Shown here: one piece after another, positions 19,147 to 29,406 of the stretch
How positions within the stretch are numbered: position 1 is the first letter of the stretch
How the letters are laid out: each line of letters begins with the position of its first letter
NCBI GenBank assembly: GCA_947463915.1
Contig: CANHVO010000003.1
Coordinates: 1 to 64,000 of the forward strand
Reading direction: 5' to 3'
DNA: 64,000 nt
Origin: Planctomycetaceae bacterium
Lineage (GTDB): Bacteria > Planctomycetota > Planctomycetia > Pirellulales > Pirellulaceae
The notes under the pieces: model-generated
The model's input: only the letters and a program-made list of their open reading frames with translations
What the model was told of the DNA's origin: nothing
Databases searched by the model: none
Translations under genes and position numbers: made by a program

Positions 19147-21692
19147 GGGGTCTTCTCTTTGTCTAAGACTTCACGAACGAGTCGAAGCAATTGCTCGTCA
19201 GTGTACGGTTTTGCCAGGAAGCCTTCAATGTCGAGCAAACGACCTTCCTCGCGACTTGGGCGACGCAGCCCGCTACTGGTGATGATCTTGGCGCTGGAAT
19301 GGATAGCGCGCAGGGACTCTTTTACCTGTAGGCCATCCATATTGGGCATCATCATATCAAGAATAATGCAATCGATTTCCGCAAACTGGCGTTGGTACGT
19401 TGCGATCCCTTCCAAACCGCCATTGGCCACTAAAACGCGATAGTTGTTGGAGACCAAGGTTTCCTCGGCAGCTTCCAGTATCAAGGCTTCGTCGTCGATG
19501 AGCAGAATCAATTCGCCATTGCCAACAGGAATCACTGGCGACTTCATCGGAGCAGCCTCGAGCTTGTTGGTTATCTTCGAACTCGGCAACAAAATCATGA
19601 ATTTACTACCGCTCCCTTGCTCGCTGTAAACTGAGATATCGCCACCATAGGACCGCACGATTCCGATCGATGTTGCGAGCCCCAAACCGGTCCCTTGGCC
19701 CTGTGGTTTCGTCGTAAAGAACGGATCAAAAATCCGATCGATGATTCCCTTTGGGATTCCATGACCTGTATCTGAAACCGAAATAAGGATATGCAAACCT
19801 TCTTTTAGAATGTCGCTTCGTGAAGCTCGAGATGCATTTACCACAAAGTCTTCAGCCTCAATCAGCAACTCCCCGCCGTCGGGCATCGCGTCGCGAGCAT
19901 TGATGGCCAAGTTCATGACCACTTGTGACAACTCGGTGCTGTCGCCGTCAATACGATGGAGTGCAACGGGAACTGTCACTTTCAACTTAATGGATTGGGG
20001 TAATGTATGTCTGAGTATCTCTTCTAATTCCGATAGAATGGCAACGACATCGATCTGCTTCCAATCGGTTTTTTCTCCTCCAGCAAAAGCCAACAGTTTT
20101 TGGATCATTCTCGCGCCACGATCTGCACTTGCAATGATATTCTCCGTCAACCGTTCAGGGGATTTGCTTCCTCGTTGAAGCAATCTCGCACTCATGATGA
20201 TAGGGGTTAGAACATTGTTTAAGTCGTGCGCAACACCACCGGCCAACGTGCCAATGCTCTCTAGACGTTGAGAACGCCGCTCACGGGCTTCCTCGCGTAC
20301 GCGAGCCGTCACGTCGATCATGAGCAAGAGTTGAGCGACGGGCATATGATTGCTGTCGAAAATTAAAGAACGGCGTTGTTCGATCACAAGATCTTGACTG
20401 TCACTACCGGCCTTTGAAAACGTGGCGGTATGGGAGCCATTCTCCAATAAAATTTTCCGACCATCGCGCCATTCGCCTTCTCGCTGATTGAAGACCAATT
20501 CAACGATACTCTTCCCGATAGCGGTTGCTTTCGAGATTTCAAAGAGCCTTTCAGCTCCCTCATTCCAAGACTGGATACAATCATCGAGATCGCAAACAAC
20601 GATTCCTTCGTTTACTTTGTCGAGGATAGATGCATATTCCCGCTCGCGCGCTTTTAGCTTTTCAGTTTCTGAGATATCGCGGAACTTTATTGTGGCGATG
20701 TGGTCCTTCTCCAGCGTCGTCCAGACGACAGAACCTTCGCATTGCAATTGCACCCCATCGATTCGTTGAATGGGAAGCTTTGCCAAGGATTGCTCGCTTT
20801 GCCGACCACTGCTCTTTAGTTCATCACCACGGAATCCTGCCGGCAAAAAGTCTTTCAAGTTCCAGTTGCGACCTGCGTCTCGCTCTAAGTCCACCCCTAA
20901 AATTTTAGCCGCGGCAGGATTCATGTAGCGAATCGCAAGGTCGTCGCTGCAAGTCAATATTCCCTCGAAAGCAGACTCGATTACGGCTTGAAGCTCATGC
21001 TGATGTTTGACCAACTCGAGTTCCGCATGATCCCGTTTCCTGCGATCAACGACTGCTGCCAGTCCGACAATTGCAATTAGCGTTAAGGCTAAGAGATTGC
21101 CGATAGTGATGGTTGTGCGCGAAATTGCTGTGCGAGAACGCAGAAGAGCTTCGCCCTCCCGAAGCTTCCCTTCTTGGATTGCCAAAATGGACTGGCATGC
21201 TTGACGCGCACCTTCCATCGCCGCCTTGCCCCGGCCAGATTTGACAAGCGCCAGCACTTCATCACTAACTCGAATCTCGCGTTCGCGGCCCCTTAGCTCG
21301 ATTGTTGCGGCAAGGTGCGCTTGCTGCTTTTGGAATGAATCGCCCAACGCAATCACGTGCGCTCGCGTTTGAGGATCTTCGGACGCTCGATCCGATAGCT
21401 TCTCTAAATATTCTGTGGCTTTTCGAACGCCAGAATAATGGGGCTCCAGAAAAGCCGGATCACCAGTCAACAAGAATCCTCGTTGTCCAGTTTCAGCGTC
21501 CGTCATCGCTGAAAGTACTTCCTGGGTCGCCTCTCGCACCTCATAAGCCTGAGACGCAGTTTCCTCCGTTCTTCGAATCGCAAGGGTGTTTATAAAAGTA
21601 ACGATCGCAAATACCGCCACTGCGAGAAAAGCCGTGATGATGGCGGAGGGTAGCAAATACCCTTTGGCATTTAGTTTCAACGGGGGGAGCAA
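19143..21692 (-). CDS. Hybrid sensor histidine kinase (CHASE3-like, PAS, HisKA, HATPase, REC)
   Basis: TDAETGQRGFLLTGDPAFLEPY-type CHASE3, GGVAHDLNNVLTPI, GHGIPKGIIDRIFDPFFTTKPQGQGTGLGLA, C-terminal LILLIDDE...LDMMMPNMDG. Confidence 0.96.
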   Translation of the reverse strand: MLPPLKLNAKGYLLPSAIITAFLAVAVFAIVTFINTLAIRRTEETASQAYEVREATQEVLSAMTDAETGQRGFLLTGDPAFLEPHYSGVRKATEYLEKLSDRASEDPQTRAHVIALGDSFQKQQAHLAATIELRGREREIRVSDEVLALVKSGRGKAAMEGARQACQSILAIQEGKLREGEALLRSRTAISRTTITIGNLLALTLIAIVGLAAVVDRRKRDHAELELVKHQHELQAVIESAFEGILTCSDDLAIRYMNPAAAKILGVDLERDAGRNWNLKDFLPAGFRGDELKSSGRQSEQSLAKLPIQRIDGVQLQCEGSVVWTTLEKDHIATIKFRDISETEKLKAREREYASILDKVNEGIVVCDLDDCIQSWNEGAERLFEISKATAIGKSIVELVFNQREGEWRDGRKILLENGSHTATFSKAGSDSQDLVIEQRRSLIFDSNHMPVAQLLLMIDVTARVREEARERRSQRLESIGTLAGGVAHDLNNVLTPIIMSARLLQRGSKSPERLTENIIASADRGARMIQKLLAFAGGEKTDWKQIDVVAILSELEEILRHTLPQSIKLKVTVPVALHRIDGDSTELSQVVMNLAINARDAMPDGGELLIEAEDFVVNASRASRSDILKEGLHILISVSDTGHGIPKGIIDRIFDPFFTTKPQGQGTGLGLATSIGIVRSYGGDISVYSEQGSGSKFMILLPSSKITNKLEAAPMKSPVIPVGNGELILLIDDEALILEAAEETLVSNNYRVLVANGGLEGIATYQRQFAEIDCIILDMMMPNMDGLQVKESLRAIHSSAKIITSSGLRRPSREEGRLLDIEGFLAKPYTDEQLLRLVREVLDKEKTP

Positions 21693-21798
21693 TGATGTCG
21701 CCTTATCTTACGGATTTGCAAAAAAATCGAGTATCACCAATTCCCGGTTTGTTCTCGATTTGTGTCTCATTCGCTGAATTGGAGCCGCACCGATTGCT

Positions 21799-21821
21799 TT
21801 GGCATGCAAAGTGCATACCAA
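21799..21821. promoter_or_regulatory. Palindromic, bidirectional sigma-54-like site (TTTGGCATGCAAAGTGCATACCA)
   Basis: GG-N10-GC on both strands; minus-strand TTGGTATGCACTTTGCA faces the kinase gene. Confidence 0.5.
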
Positions 21822-21865
21822 AAAAACTCGTTTTGTGTAGGCTTTTTCGATCCTTGTAAAGCACG

Positions 21866-22291
21866 GTGATTCAGCTGGTTATTCACATTACCAAACATGT
21901 TAGCGTGGCGAGGGCCTATTCGGTATCCACTGGCAAATGGTGGGGGTGCAATTGGCCAACGCTTTTTGGGCCAATGCAACTGCAACTGGAGAATGTTCGG
22001 GCACGGCAAGCGAGACTTGTTGCCGCCGCGACTTCCGGTAAGGAGTCGGAAACGTGGTATGCCGCGGAGAAATATCTGCTGCTTATCGAAGCAGATGCGG
22101 CCGCTGCGGAGAAGTTCGCTTTGGAAGCAGTCAATCAAATATCCAATGGAATGGGGAGTGAAGCGCTGGCATCTGCCGAAGCGGCAGTAGCGTTGGAATC
22201 GAAGCACAGGAACAGTAAGACGTGGAGACCGCTGCGCGAAGCCATTGTCGCCGAATTGGCTCAAAATGCTGGCGGTTGTCCGGGGGGCTAG
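21866..22291 (+). CDS. Hypothetical protein, Ala-rich helical
   Basis: 141 aa ORF; alternative start at 21974; composition plausible but no family recognised. Confidence 0.35.
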   Translation: MIQLVIHITKHVSVARAYSVSTGKWWGCNWPTLFGPMQLQLENVRARQARLVAAATSGKESETWYAAEKYLLLIEADAAAAEKFALEAVNQISNGMGSEALASAEAAVALESKHRNSKTWRPLREAIVAELAQNAGGCPGG

Positions 22292-22352
22292 TCCGGGCCG
22301 ATCAAAGTTTGGTCGGTTCGGCTTATTCTAGTCCAATCTATGGAAATTCTAA

Positions 22353-22442
22353 GGTAGCCGAAGTTGCCAGACTTTGGACGCAGACAAATGCATCCAATCT
22401 CTGGCGAGATCGGCTACGTTATGGTGAGATCGGCTACGTTAT
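22353..22442 (-). repeat. R3 family, inverted copy with a duplicated arm
   Basis: gtagccgaagttgccagactttggacgc...tccaatctctggcgagatcggctacgttatggtgagatcggctacgttatgg. Confidence 0.88.
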
Positions 22443-22587
22443 GGCGAAACATTGATTCGATATTAAGCTCCGGTGGACGCATGATCGGTGCCCAAAATGA
22501 ACTTGCATCGGATGCATTCTGACTGCTATCCAAGATGGTCTGATCGAATGAACGATTGGAAACAGAATTCAGTAAGGAGACATCGCT

Positions 22588-23451
22588 TTGAATGCAAGGT
22601 ACAACAGTGCGCCTCAGCCACATCTGGTCGTAGCTGGCTTAATGGCAATGGCCATGGGTATCTATTATTTTGCAATTCAAAGCAACTCGCCCTCTTCGTC
22701 ACCAAGTGTCGAAAACTTTGAATCTGTGGACGGTTCTCCTGCGTGGTCCGGCGAATCGCCAAACGAAATGCATATGACCACGGGGGTTTCAGCGGAAAAT
22801 GGCGAGTCAGAAATCCTACCTCCTACCCAATCCATGGTTTCGCATCGAAGCGATCGAGAACAACCATCGCGGGCAACGATTGCAAGCCCTCTGGAATTCG
22901 GTCGAAACGGGACGGATTTCTCACAAACTGCTTCCCCACCTTTACAGGGAGATATTCAGGTCTTTTTTTCACCCAAGGGTGGATGCACGACGGCTATCGT
23001 CGCGGAATTGAATCGAGCACAGCATCAGGTTATGGTTCAGGCCTATTCCTTTACATCGGAACCAATTGCTGCTGCGTGTGTGGCTGCGCACCATCGTGGT
23101 GTGCAAGTTTTTGCAGTACTGGATAAGAGTCAAGAATCGGAGCAGTATTCCGCCGCCGACTTTTTAGTCAATTCTGGGATCACTACCTTGATTGATAGCC
23201 AACATGCGATCGCTCACAACAAAGTCATCTTGATTGATGGGCAAACGCTAATTACAGGAAGCTTCAACTTTACCACCAATGCGGAGCAATCCAACGCTGA
23301 GAATCTGCTGATCATTCGCAATCATCCTGCTCTTTACCACGAATACGAAAAGAATCTGCAGCACCATGCGGAACACAGTAAACCGCACGTGCCTCGCGGA
23401 TCTGTGAATAATTCTGCTGATCGCGGAAGCCATCCTTCGAAAAAGCGATAA
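22588..23451 (+). CDS. Phospholipase D-like (Nuc-type) protein with membrane anchor/signal
   Basis: Single HKD motif HNKVILIDGQTLITGSFNFTTNAEQSNAENLLII; N-terminal hydrophobic segment. Confidence 0.88.
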   Translation: MNARYNSAPQPHLVVAGLMAMAMGIYYFAIQSNSPSSSPSVENFESVDGSPAWSGESPNEMHMTTGVSAENGESEILPPTQSMVSHRSDREQPSRATIASPLEFGRNGTDFSQTASPPLQGDIQVFFSPKGGCTTAIVAELNRAQHQVMVQAYSFTSEPIAAACVAAHHRGVQVFAVLDKSQESEQYSAADFLVNSGITTLIDSQHAIAHNKVILIDGQTLITGSFNFTTNAEQSNAENLLIIRNHPALYHEYEKNLQHHAEHSKPHVPRGSVNNSADRGSHPSKKR

Positions 23452-23845
23452 TCTCTCTCGAGTGAAACCGAGAAAAGTCGTTGGTCTGAATTTAGCCGAG
23501 TCGGTCAATCTCACGCCGCTTCGCGATCCAGATTGAGTGCGTCAAGACGCGTTTCTTCCGCAGATGCTTTGTTTCAGGCACAATAGCTGTATCTAGAAAA
23601 CGGCACGTGATGTGCGACACGTGCTAGCACTGGTCCTTTGGCTACAGCCGACAAAAATAAGCCTGAGCGCTGGCCGAGTTCTTTCGGCTAGCAAAAATCG
23701 GCTAGCGTCTAAGGCTCATGAAAACGAATCCGACATGTCGGCTGTGACCTATTGGGCATTACCAGCTTGACATTGCAAGTGTATCTCGAACCCAAGCGTC
23801 AATTCTAGGGGCAAAGCGGTTTCCTAAAAGAGGATATAACTCAAC

Positions 23846-26800
23846 ATGAACCTACCTGAGCAGTTTTCGTCCGGCTCAAGAGCCTCGCCTTCGTTTGTGG
23901 TTGGTATCGGGGCGTCGGCCGGCGGATTAGAGTCACTGGAAAAACTATTTCAGAATTTACCCGCCGACACCGGCATGGCTTTTGTCATCATTCAGCACTT
24001 GTCGCCCGACTTTAAGAGCATGATGTATGAGTTGCTGGCACGCGATACGAAGATGGATATCCACCGCGCCGAAGACGGGATGCATCTCGAGGCCAATAAC
24101 ATATATTTGTTGCCGCCCAAAAAAGAGATCATTATTGCCGGCGGAGAACTTCATCTGATCGATAAGGACTTGAGCAAGGGCCTTACCTTGCCGATCGATC
24201 GCTTCTTTGAATCGCTCGCTCGCGAGTGCGGTCCACGTGGGATTGCGATCATTCTTTCGGGTAGCGGCTCGGACGGATCGAGAGGGATTCGGGATCTCTC
24301 TCAAGCAGGCGCCTTGGTTATTTGCGAAAGCGAGACCACCGCCAAGTTCGATGGCATGCCGTTGAGTGCGCAAGCGACCGGACTTGTGGATATGGTTCTC
24401 TCGCCTCAGGAGATGGGCAAAGCGTTGATCCAGCACGCCGCCAACCCACTCGATGCCAAAAAGAGTGGCGATTTGGCTTATCGAACGGAACAGGATCGAT
24501 TGGGGCTACGCGGAGCTGATGCGATTTATGAACTCTTTCGCCACGAATACGATTTAGATTTCTCTGTCTATAAGGAAGCGACCGTTCAGCGAAGGATTAG
24601 CCGGCGTGTTGCTATGTCGGAAACGCCGAACATTGACAGTTACGCGGAACGGCTACGGAACGACAAATCGGAACTCAACTCACTCTATCAAGACTTGCTA
24701 ATCGGTGTGACTCAGTTCTTTCGCGATGAAGAACCTTTCCAATACCTTCAGGAGACAGTTTTGCCCGAATTGCTGAGAAAGCGAGCGCTGGACAGGACAA
24801 TTCGCATTTGGGTTTCGGCTTGTGCGACGGGTGAAGAAGCGTACTCATTGGCTATTCTGTTTCATGAGGCGTTCGAAGCTGCCGGTCGGCCACCTCAGCT
24901 TAAGATTTTCGCGACGGATGTTCACAAGAAATCGTTGCATCAGGCTGGGCGGGGAATCTTCCGAGAGGAGTCGATGAAGCATGTTTCAAATCAACGTCGA
25001 AACCGCTATTTCGTTAGGCACAACGATGTCTACCAAATATCGAATGACATTCGCGAAATGATTGTCTTTGCTCCACATAACTTGTTGAGAGACGCCCCCT
25101 TTACTGATTTAGATCTAGTCTCATGCCGCAACTTGTTGATCTACTTTCAGCCTCCCGCTCAGACGAAAGCGCTTTCCTTGTTCCACTTCGGCCTGAACAC
25201 CGGTGGGATCTTGTTCTTGGGAAGCAGCGAATCGCCCGGGGAGCTTGCAAGCGAGTTCGAAACGATCCATGACCGCAATAAGGTCTTTCGCAAATGGCGA
25301 CAAGCACGGTTGCCAGCGGAAATCCGAGTTCCATCCGTTCGTACAGTAGGTCTCGGTTCACCTTCTGCTGCACTTCGAAGTTTTGCGATTCCCAACAAGA
25401 CTGCCGACGTAGGGTTGCTAAAAGTTTACGATCATTTGCTCAGCAAATACATGCCACCCAGCTTGCTCATTAACGAAAAACGCGAGCTGGTGGACAGTTT
25501 TGGTGGGGCGGAAAAGCTATTACGTCTCCCGTCGCGTCGCCCCTCTTTGGATGTGTTGGATCTCATCGATCCCGGCTTGCGAACGACGCTGGTCGGAGCG
25601 CTCCAGAGAGTATTGAAGACGGAGTCTCAAGTTTGCTTCTCAGGCGTAAAGATGACGGGAGAGTCTGGGGAGCACACCTATAATCTAACTGTGGAGCCAT
25701 TCCAAAACCCTTCCTCGCATGCGATCCAGTACTTGCTAACTTTCGATCCCGTAGAGCAAGTGGTTCCGATAGATGCGTCGGAATTTGAAAAAGCCCCTGA
25801 TGTCAACGAGATTTCGAAATCGCACATGCAGCAATTGGAAGAGGACCTGCGTTACACCAAAGAAAATCTCCAGGCCACCATCGAAGAGCTCGAGACCAGC
25901 AACGAAGAGCTTCAAGCCACCAATGAAGAGTTAGTAGCTTCGAATGAAGAGCTGCAAAGTACTAACGAAGAACTCCACTCCGTCAACGAAGAACTCTATT
26001 CGGTTAATGCTGAACACCAACGCAAAATTGGCGAATTAGCCGAGGTGAATCACGACATGTACCACCTACTTGAGAATACCGATGTCGCAACGATATTCCT
26101 TGACCGCGATCTGCGTATTCGCAAATTCACATCGCGCATACGTCGGATCTTCGACCTGATGGATCAAGACGTCGGTCGCCCAATCTCCAGCTTCGCGCAT
26201 CGAATCCAGCTTGACGATATGCTGGATCGTATCAAGCAAGTCAGTGAAAATGGTGATCTGTTCGAGTCCGAAGTTCACACCGCAGATGGGATTTGCTACT
26301 TGCTACGCATTCTTCCGCATCGCGTGGACCAGTCGATTCATGGAATCGTAATCGTACTCGTGGACTTAGCACCACTTGAAGATCTCCGGGGCCGATTGCG
26401 ATGGATGTCTTCCATCGTGGAGTCGACAGATGACGCGATTGTTGGTGAAGATTTGAATGGCATTATCACTAGCTGGAATGCCGGGGCTCAGAGTCTTTAT
26501 GGGTACTCGGCTGGAGAAGCCGTTGGAAAGCACGTATCTCTACTTGTTCCTGTCGGGCGCGAAGCCGAAATAGAAGATTACTTGACGCATGTCAAGAATG
26601 GAGAGTCCGTTAAAACCTTTGAAACCATTCGCATTCGCCGGGATGGAGAGCAGGTCTATGTTTCGCTGACCATCTCGGCGGTTCGCGATGCCCTCAATCG
26701 AGTGATCGGATTATCAAAAATAGCTCGCGATGTTACGGAACGAGTGGATGTGGAGGCAAAACTGCGTGACCAAGCGAAACAGCGGGACATGTTTTTGGCG

Positions 26801-27916
26801 ATGCTTTCGCATGAGTTGCGAAATCCGTTGAGTGCAGTGCTGACAGCAAGCCACTATTTGAGCGACCAACGGGCGACGCCGACCAACCATCCTCGCGCTA
26901 TCGCAACAATCCAACGCCAGGCGTCGATGATGGCGTCGTTGCTAGATGACTTACTCGATGTTTCGCGGATCTCGCTTGGCAAAATCGAGTTGACGTTGAG
27001 CGTCTTCAACCTCGTCGATCTGATTGAATCGATTCGGGAGACGACCTTACCCGAGATCACGTGCCACCAAGCGAACCTTCAGTTCGTTATCGAGGACCAA
27101 GAGCTGTTTGTGCACGCGGATTGGTCTCGCTTAATTCAAGTGCACGTTAACTTGATCCACAACGCAGCAAAATACTCCCCGCCCGGCAGCCCCATTGATG
27201 TGACGATGAAAGCGGAAGACGGAATGGCGGTGGTGACGGTCCGCGACGAAGGTTCTGGGATTCCAGCGGATTTCTTGCCTAAAATCTTTGAACCCTTTGT
27301 CCAATCGGATGAAACACTTGACCGCTCCGAAGGAGGTTTGGGGGTAGGCTTAACACTCGTAAAATCCCTGGTCGAATTGCATCGCGGAAGCATCGAAGCT
27401 TTCAGTGAGGGGCGGGATAGCGGCAGTACTTTTTTGTTAAAGATCCCACTGACAAATCCTCGCCTTTCTGGGAGAGAGCCTCCTAAAAGTGTTTCGACGG
27501 GCCTCCAGCCAAAGGATGGACAATCGCAAACGAAATTCAACTCAAAACGAATCGTTCTTGTTGAGGACATCGATGACAATCGAGAGATGCTCCAGTCAAT
27601 CCTGGAACTCGACGGACACGAAGTCGTTTCTGCCATGGATGGGGAGGCGGGATGCGATGCAATCCGTAGTTTTAAGCCGGATATTGCGTTGATCGATATC
27701 GGCTTGCCAGGTATCGACGGTTACGAGGTTGCACGCAAGGTTCGCCTTGATTCTTCCTGCGAGAAAGTTCGACTCGTTGCACTAACCGGCTACGGTCAAA
27801 GCTCTGATATAGCAAACGCTCGAGCAGCTGGCTTCGACGAGCATCTAGTAAAGCCGGTCGATCCTACTGCTTTGGCGAAGATTATTGAATGGCACGAGCC
27901 GCCTACCGTGGATTGA
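23846..27916 (+). CDS. CheB-CheR-PAS-histidine kinase-REC fusion protein
   Basis: 1356 aa; GIGASAGGLESLEKLF (CheB), VSACATGEEAYSLAILFHEAF (CheR), coiled coil EELETSNEELQATNEEL, LSHELRNPLSAVL (HisKA), C-terminal REC. Confidence 0.97.
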   Translation: MNLPEQFSSGSRASPSFVVGIGASAGGLESLEKLFQNLPADTGMAFVIIQHLSPDFKSMMYELLARDTKMDIHRAEDGMHLEANNIYLLPPKKEIIIAGGELHLIDKDLSKGLTLPIDRFFESLARECGPRGIAIILSGSGSDGSRGIRDLSQAGALVICESETTAKFDGMPLSAQATGLVDMVLSPQEMGKALIQHAANPLDAKKSGDLAYRTEQDRLGLRGADAIYELFRHEYDLDFSVYKEATVQRRISRRVAMSETPNIDSYAERLRNDKSELNSLYQDLLIGVTQFFRDEEPFQYLQETVLPELLRKRALDRTIRIWVSACATGEEAYSLAILFHEAFEAAGRPPQLKIFATDVHKKSLHQAGRGIFREESMKHVSNQRRNRYFVRHNDVYQISNDIREMIVFAPHNLLRDAPFTDLDLVSCRNLLIYFQPPAQTKALSLFHFGLNTGGILFLGSSESPGELASEFETIHDRNKVFRKWRQARLPAEIRVPSVRTVGLGSPSAALRSFAIPNKTADVGLLKVYDHLLSKYMPPSLLINEKRELVDSFGGAEKLLRLPSRRPSLDVLDLIDPGLRTTLVGALQRVLKTESQVCFSGVKMTGESGEHTYNLTVEPFQNPSSHAIQYLLTFDPVEQVVPIDASEFEKAPDVNEISKSHMQQLEEDLRYTKENLQATIEELETSNEELQATNEELVASNEELQSTNEELHSVNEELYSVNAEHQRKIGELAEVNHDMYHLLENTDVATIFLDRDLRIRKFTSRIRRIFDLMDQDVGRPISSFAHRIQLDDMLDRIKQVSENGDLFESEVHTADGICYLLRILPHRVDQSIHGIVIVLVDLAPLEDLRGRLRWMSSIVESTDDAIVGEDLNGIITSWNAGAQSLYGYSAGEAVGKHVSLLVPVGREAEIEDYLTHVKNGESVKTFETIRIRRDGEQVYVSLTISAVRDALNRVIGLSKIARDVTERVDVEAKLRDQAKQRDMFLAMLSHELRNPLSAVLTASHYLSDQRATPTNHPRAIATIQRQASMMASLLDDLLDVSRISLGKIELTLSVFNLVDLIESIRETTLPEITCHQANLQFVIEDQELFVHADWSRLIQVHVNLIHNAAKYSPPGSPIDVTMKAEDGMAVVTVRDEGSGIPADFLPKIFEPFVQSDETLDRSEGGLGVGLTLVKSLVELHRGSIEAFSEGRDSGSTFLLKIPLTNPRLSGREPPKSVSTGLQPKDGQSQTKFNSKRIVLVEDIDDNREMLQSILELDGHEVVSAMDGEAGCDAIRSFKPDIALIDIGLPGIDGYEVARKVRLDSSCEKVRLVALTGYGQSSDIANARAAGFDEHLVKPVDPTALAKIIEWHEPPTVD

Positions 27917-28225
27917 GTCATTTGTCAAAAATCATCATCTCGCTGCGGACGCATCTGCTAGCAAACTCAAAAAACAACTGGCAATCGACCTTGACTCCAG
28001 AGTGCGATTGCATTCCATTAAGAGCCAATCGGATTGTAGCACGGCGAGAAGGATATCACTCAATCAGCAGTTAGTTTTCGGCTGAACCCCCGCGATGCCG
28101 GGCGTGACACAAACCAACCGGACATTTTCAAACAATGTTCGGAAATCATGGAATGAGCCGAGGAGCGAACCTAGGTCACCAATGATGGTGCGTCCTGGAA
28201 AGGCTTCGGTTACGGAGACCAAAGA

Positions 28226-29101
28226 ATGTTAGTGCTTTCTCGTCGTGCCAGTGAGACCATTCGTTTTCCCCAGCTTGGGATATCAGTTTCTATTCTCTCG
28301 GTCAAGGGAAATCGGGTTCAAGTTGGCGTCGATGCCCCAGCTCAGATTCAAATTGTTCGGAAGGAACTCGAGTCAGTTGCTGATACGAACGGAAAAGATG
28401 GAATGGCGAACTCGATCGTCAGCAATTCACTCGCCAGTGTAAAGTCATCCGAAGAAAAACATGCATTGAAGAATCGCTTAAACCGAGCAATGCTCGCGTT
28501 GCAACTTACCCAAAAACAGCTTTCGGCAGGGCAGTTGGAATCAGCCGACAAAACTCTTGCTTTTGCGTTAGCCAGATTGGCGGAACTAGAGGACGGATCT
28601 TGTTCGAAAAATGAATGCGAGATAGCTTCAACGTTTGCAGATTCATTTCCTGCACCAAAGGAAATGTCAGGCGGCTCAACTATGTCGCTATCAAGTCGCG
28701 CTACAGCAAAACCTATCGAAGTTTTGCTAGTTGAAGACGATCTGAACGAACAAGCGCTTTTGAGAACGCTTTTGGAAATGGAAGGATACCGTGTCCATAC
28801 CGCTAAGAACGGGCGCGAAGCTTTGGAATGCCTAAGTCGCAGTAGGCCGGTCTGTGTACTACTCGATATGATGATGCCTGAATGTGATGGTGCAGAGACG
28901 CTTGAGCGTATTCGAGCGATTTCTCGATTCAACGAACTTCCTGTTTATGCTGTCAGTGGCACCTCTCCCGAATCTGTGGGCGTCTCCGTTGGAACGGATG
29001 GGGTCGACGATTGGTTTCCTAAGCCACTCAATGCGTCACGCTTGGTCCAGCACATGCGCCGACGATTCTCTGACCTAGGTAATGTAAATAGTGCCTACTG
29101 A
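28226..29101 (+). CDS. CsrA RNA-binding domain fused to a response-regulator receiver domain
   Basis: N-term MLVLSRRASETIRFPQLGISVSILSVKGNRVQVGVDAPAQIQIVRKELE (CsrA); C-term VLLVEDD...VLLDMMMPECDG...FPKPL (REC); SD GGAG. Confidence 0.93.
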   Translation: MLVLSRRASETIRFPQLGISVSILSVKGNRVQVGVDAPAQIQIVRKELESVADTNGKDGMANSIVSNSLASVKSSEEKHALKNRLNRAMLALQLTQKQLSAGQLESADKTLAFALARLAELEDGSCSKNECEIASTFADSFPAPKEMSGGSTMSLSSRATAKPIEVLLVEDDLNEQALLRTLLEMEGYRVHTAKNGREALECLSRSRPVCVLLDMMMPECDGAETLERIRAISRFNELPVYAVSGTSPESVGVSVGTDGVDDWFPKPLNASRLVQHMRRRFSDLGNVNSAY

Positions 29102-29151
29102 TGCGTCTGGCTGTTTCCATCTTTGAATTCTGGCGAACTGACATCTGATCC

Positions 29152-29406
29152 TCAGTCGATTGGCAGTTCGCGAACGACGATAAGGTTGCTCACTATACGT
29201 CTACTGGTACACCTTCTTACGACCTCCTGGGCAACTTGCTTAATGTGATGGGAGTCGCAGCTCCCGCGGATCACGATTCCATCATCGGAAACTGCAATTG
29301 CAAATGACCGCACTTGATTGCCAAGGATTTCAGCAGCGTCCATTTGCAAGTCCAGTGCGTACAAGTCGTTTTCGCTAGGATTGCTGCTTTCTCCCGCAGA
29401 TGTCAT
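29152..29406 (-). CDS. BON-like small domain protein
   Basis: VSDDGIVIRGSCDSHHIKQVAQEVVRRCTSRRIVSNLIVV pattern resembles a BON domain. Confidence 0.55.
   Translation of the reverse strand: MTSAGESSNPSENDLYALDLQMDAAEILGNQVRSFAIAVSDDGIVIRGSCDSHHIKQVAQEVVRRCTSRRIVSNLIVVRELPID

Noticed and set aside
18751-19443. Long ORFs (minus 18751-19038, plus 18769-19443) over the repeat array
   Set aside because: Coding potential comes from repeat translation (GEIGYDPKPRSRSRQTL etc.) and antisense to the kinase gene.
23601-23616. Sigma-54 site ACGGCACGTGATGTGCG upstream of the CheB-CheR hybrid
   Set aside because: Correct spacing but poor flanking matches, no TTGC, and 230 nt from the start; not confident enough to call.
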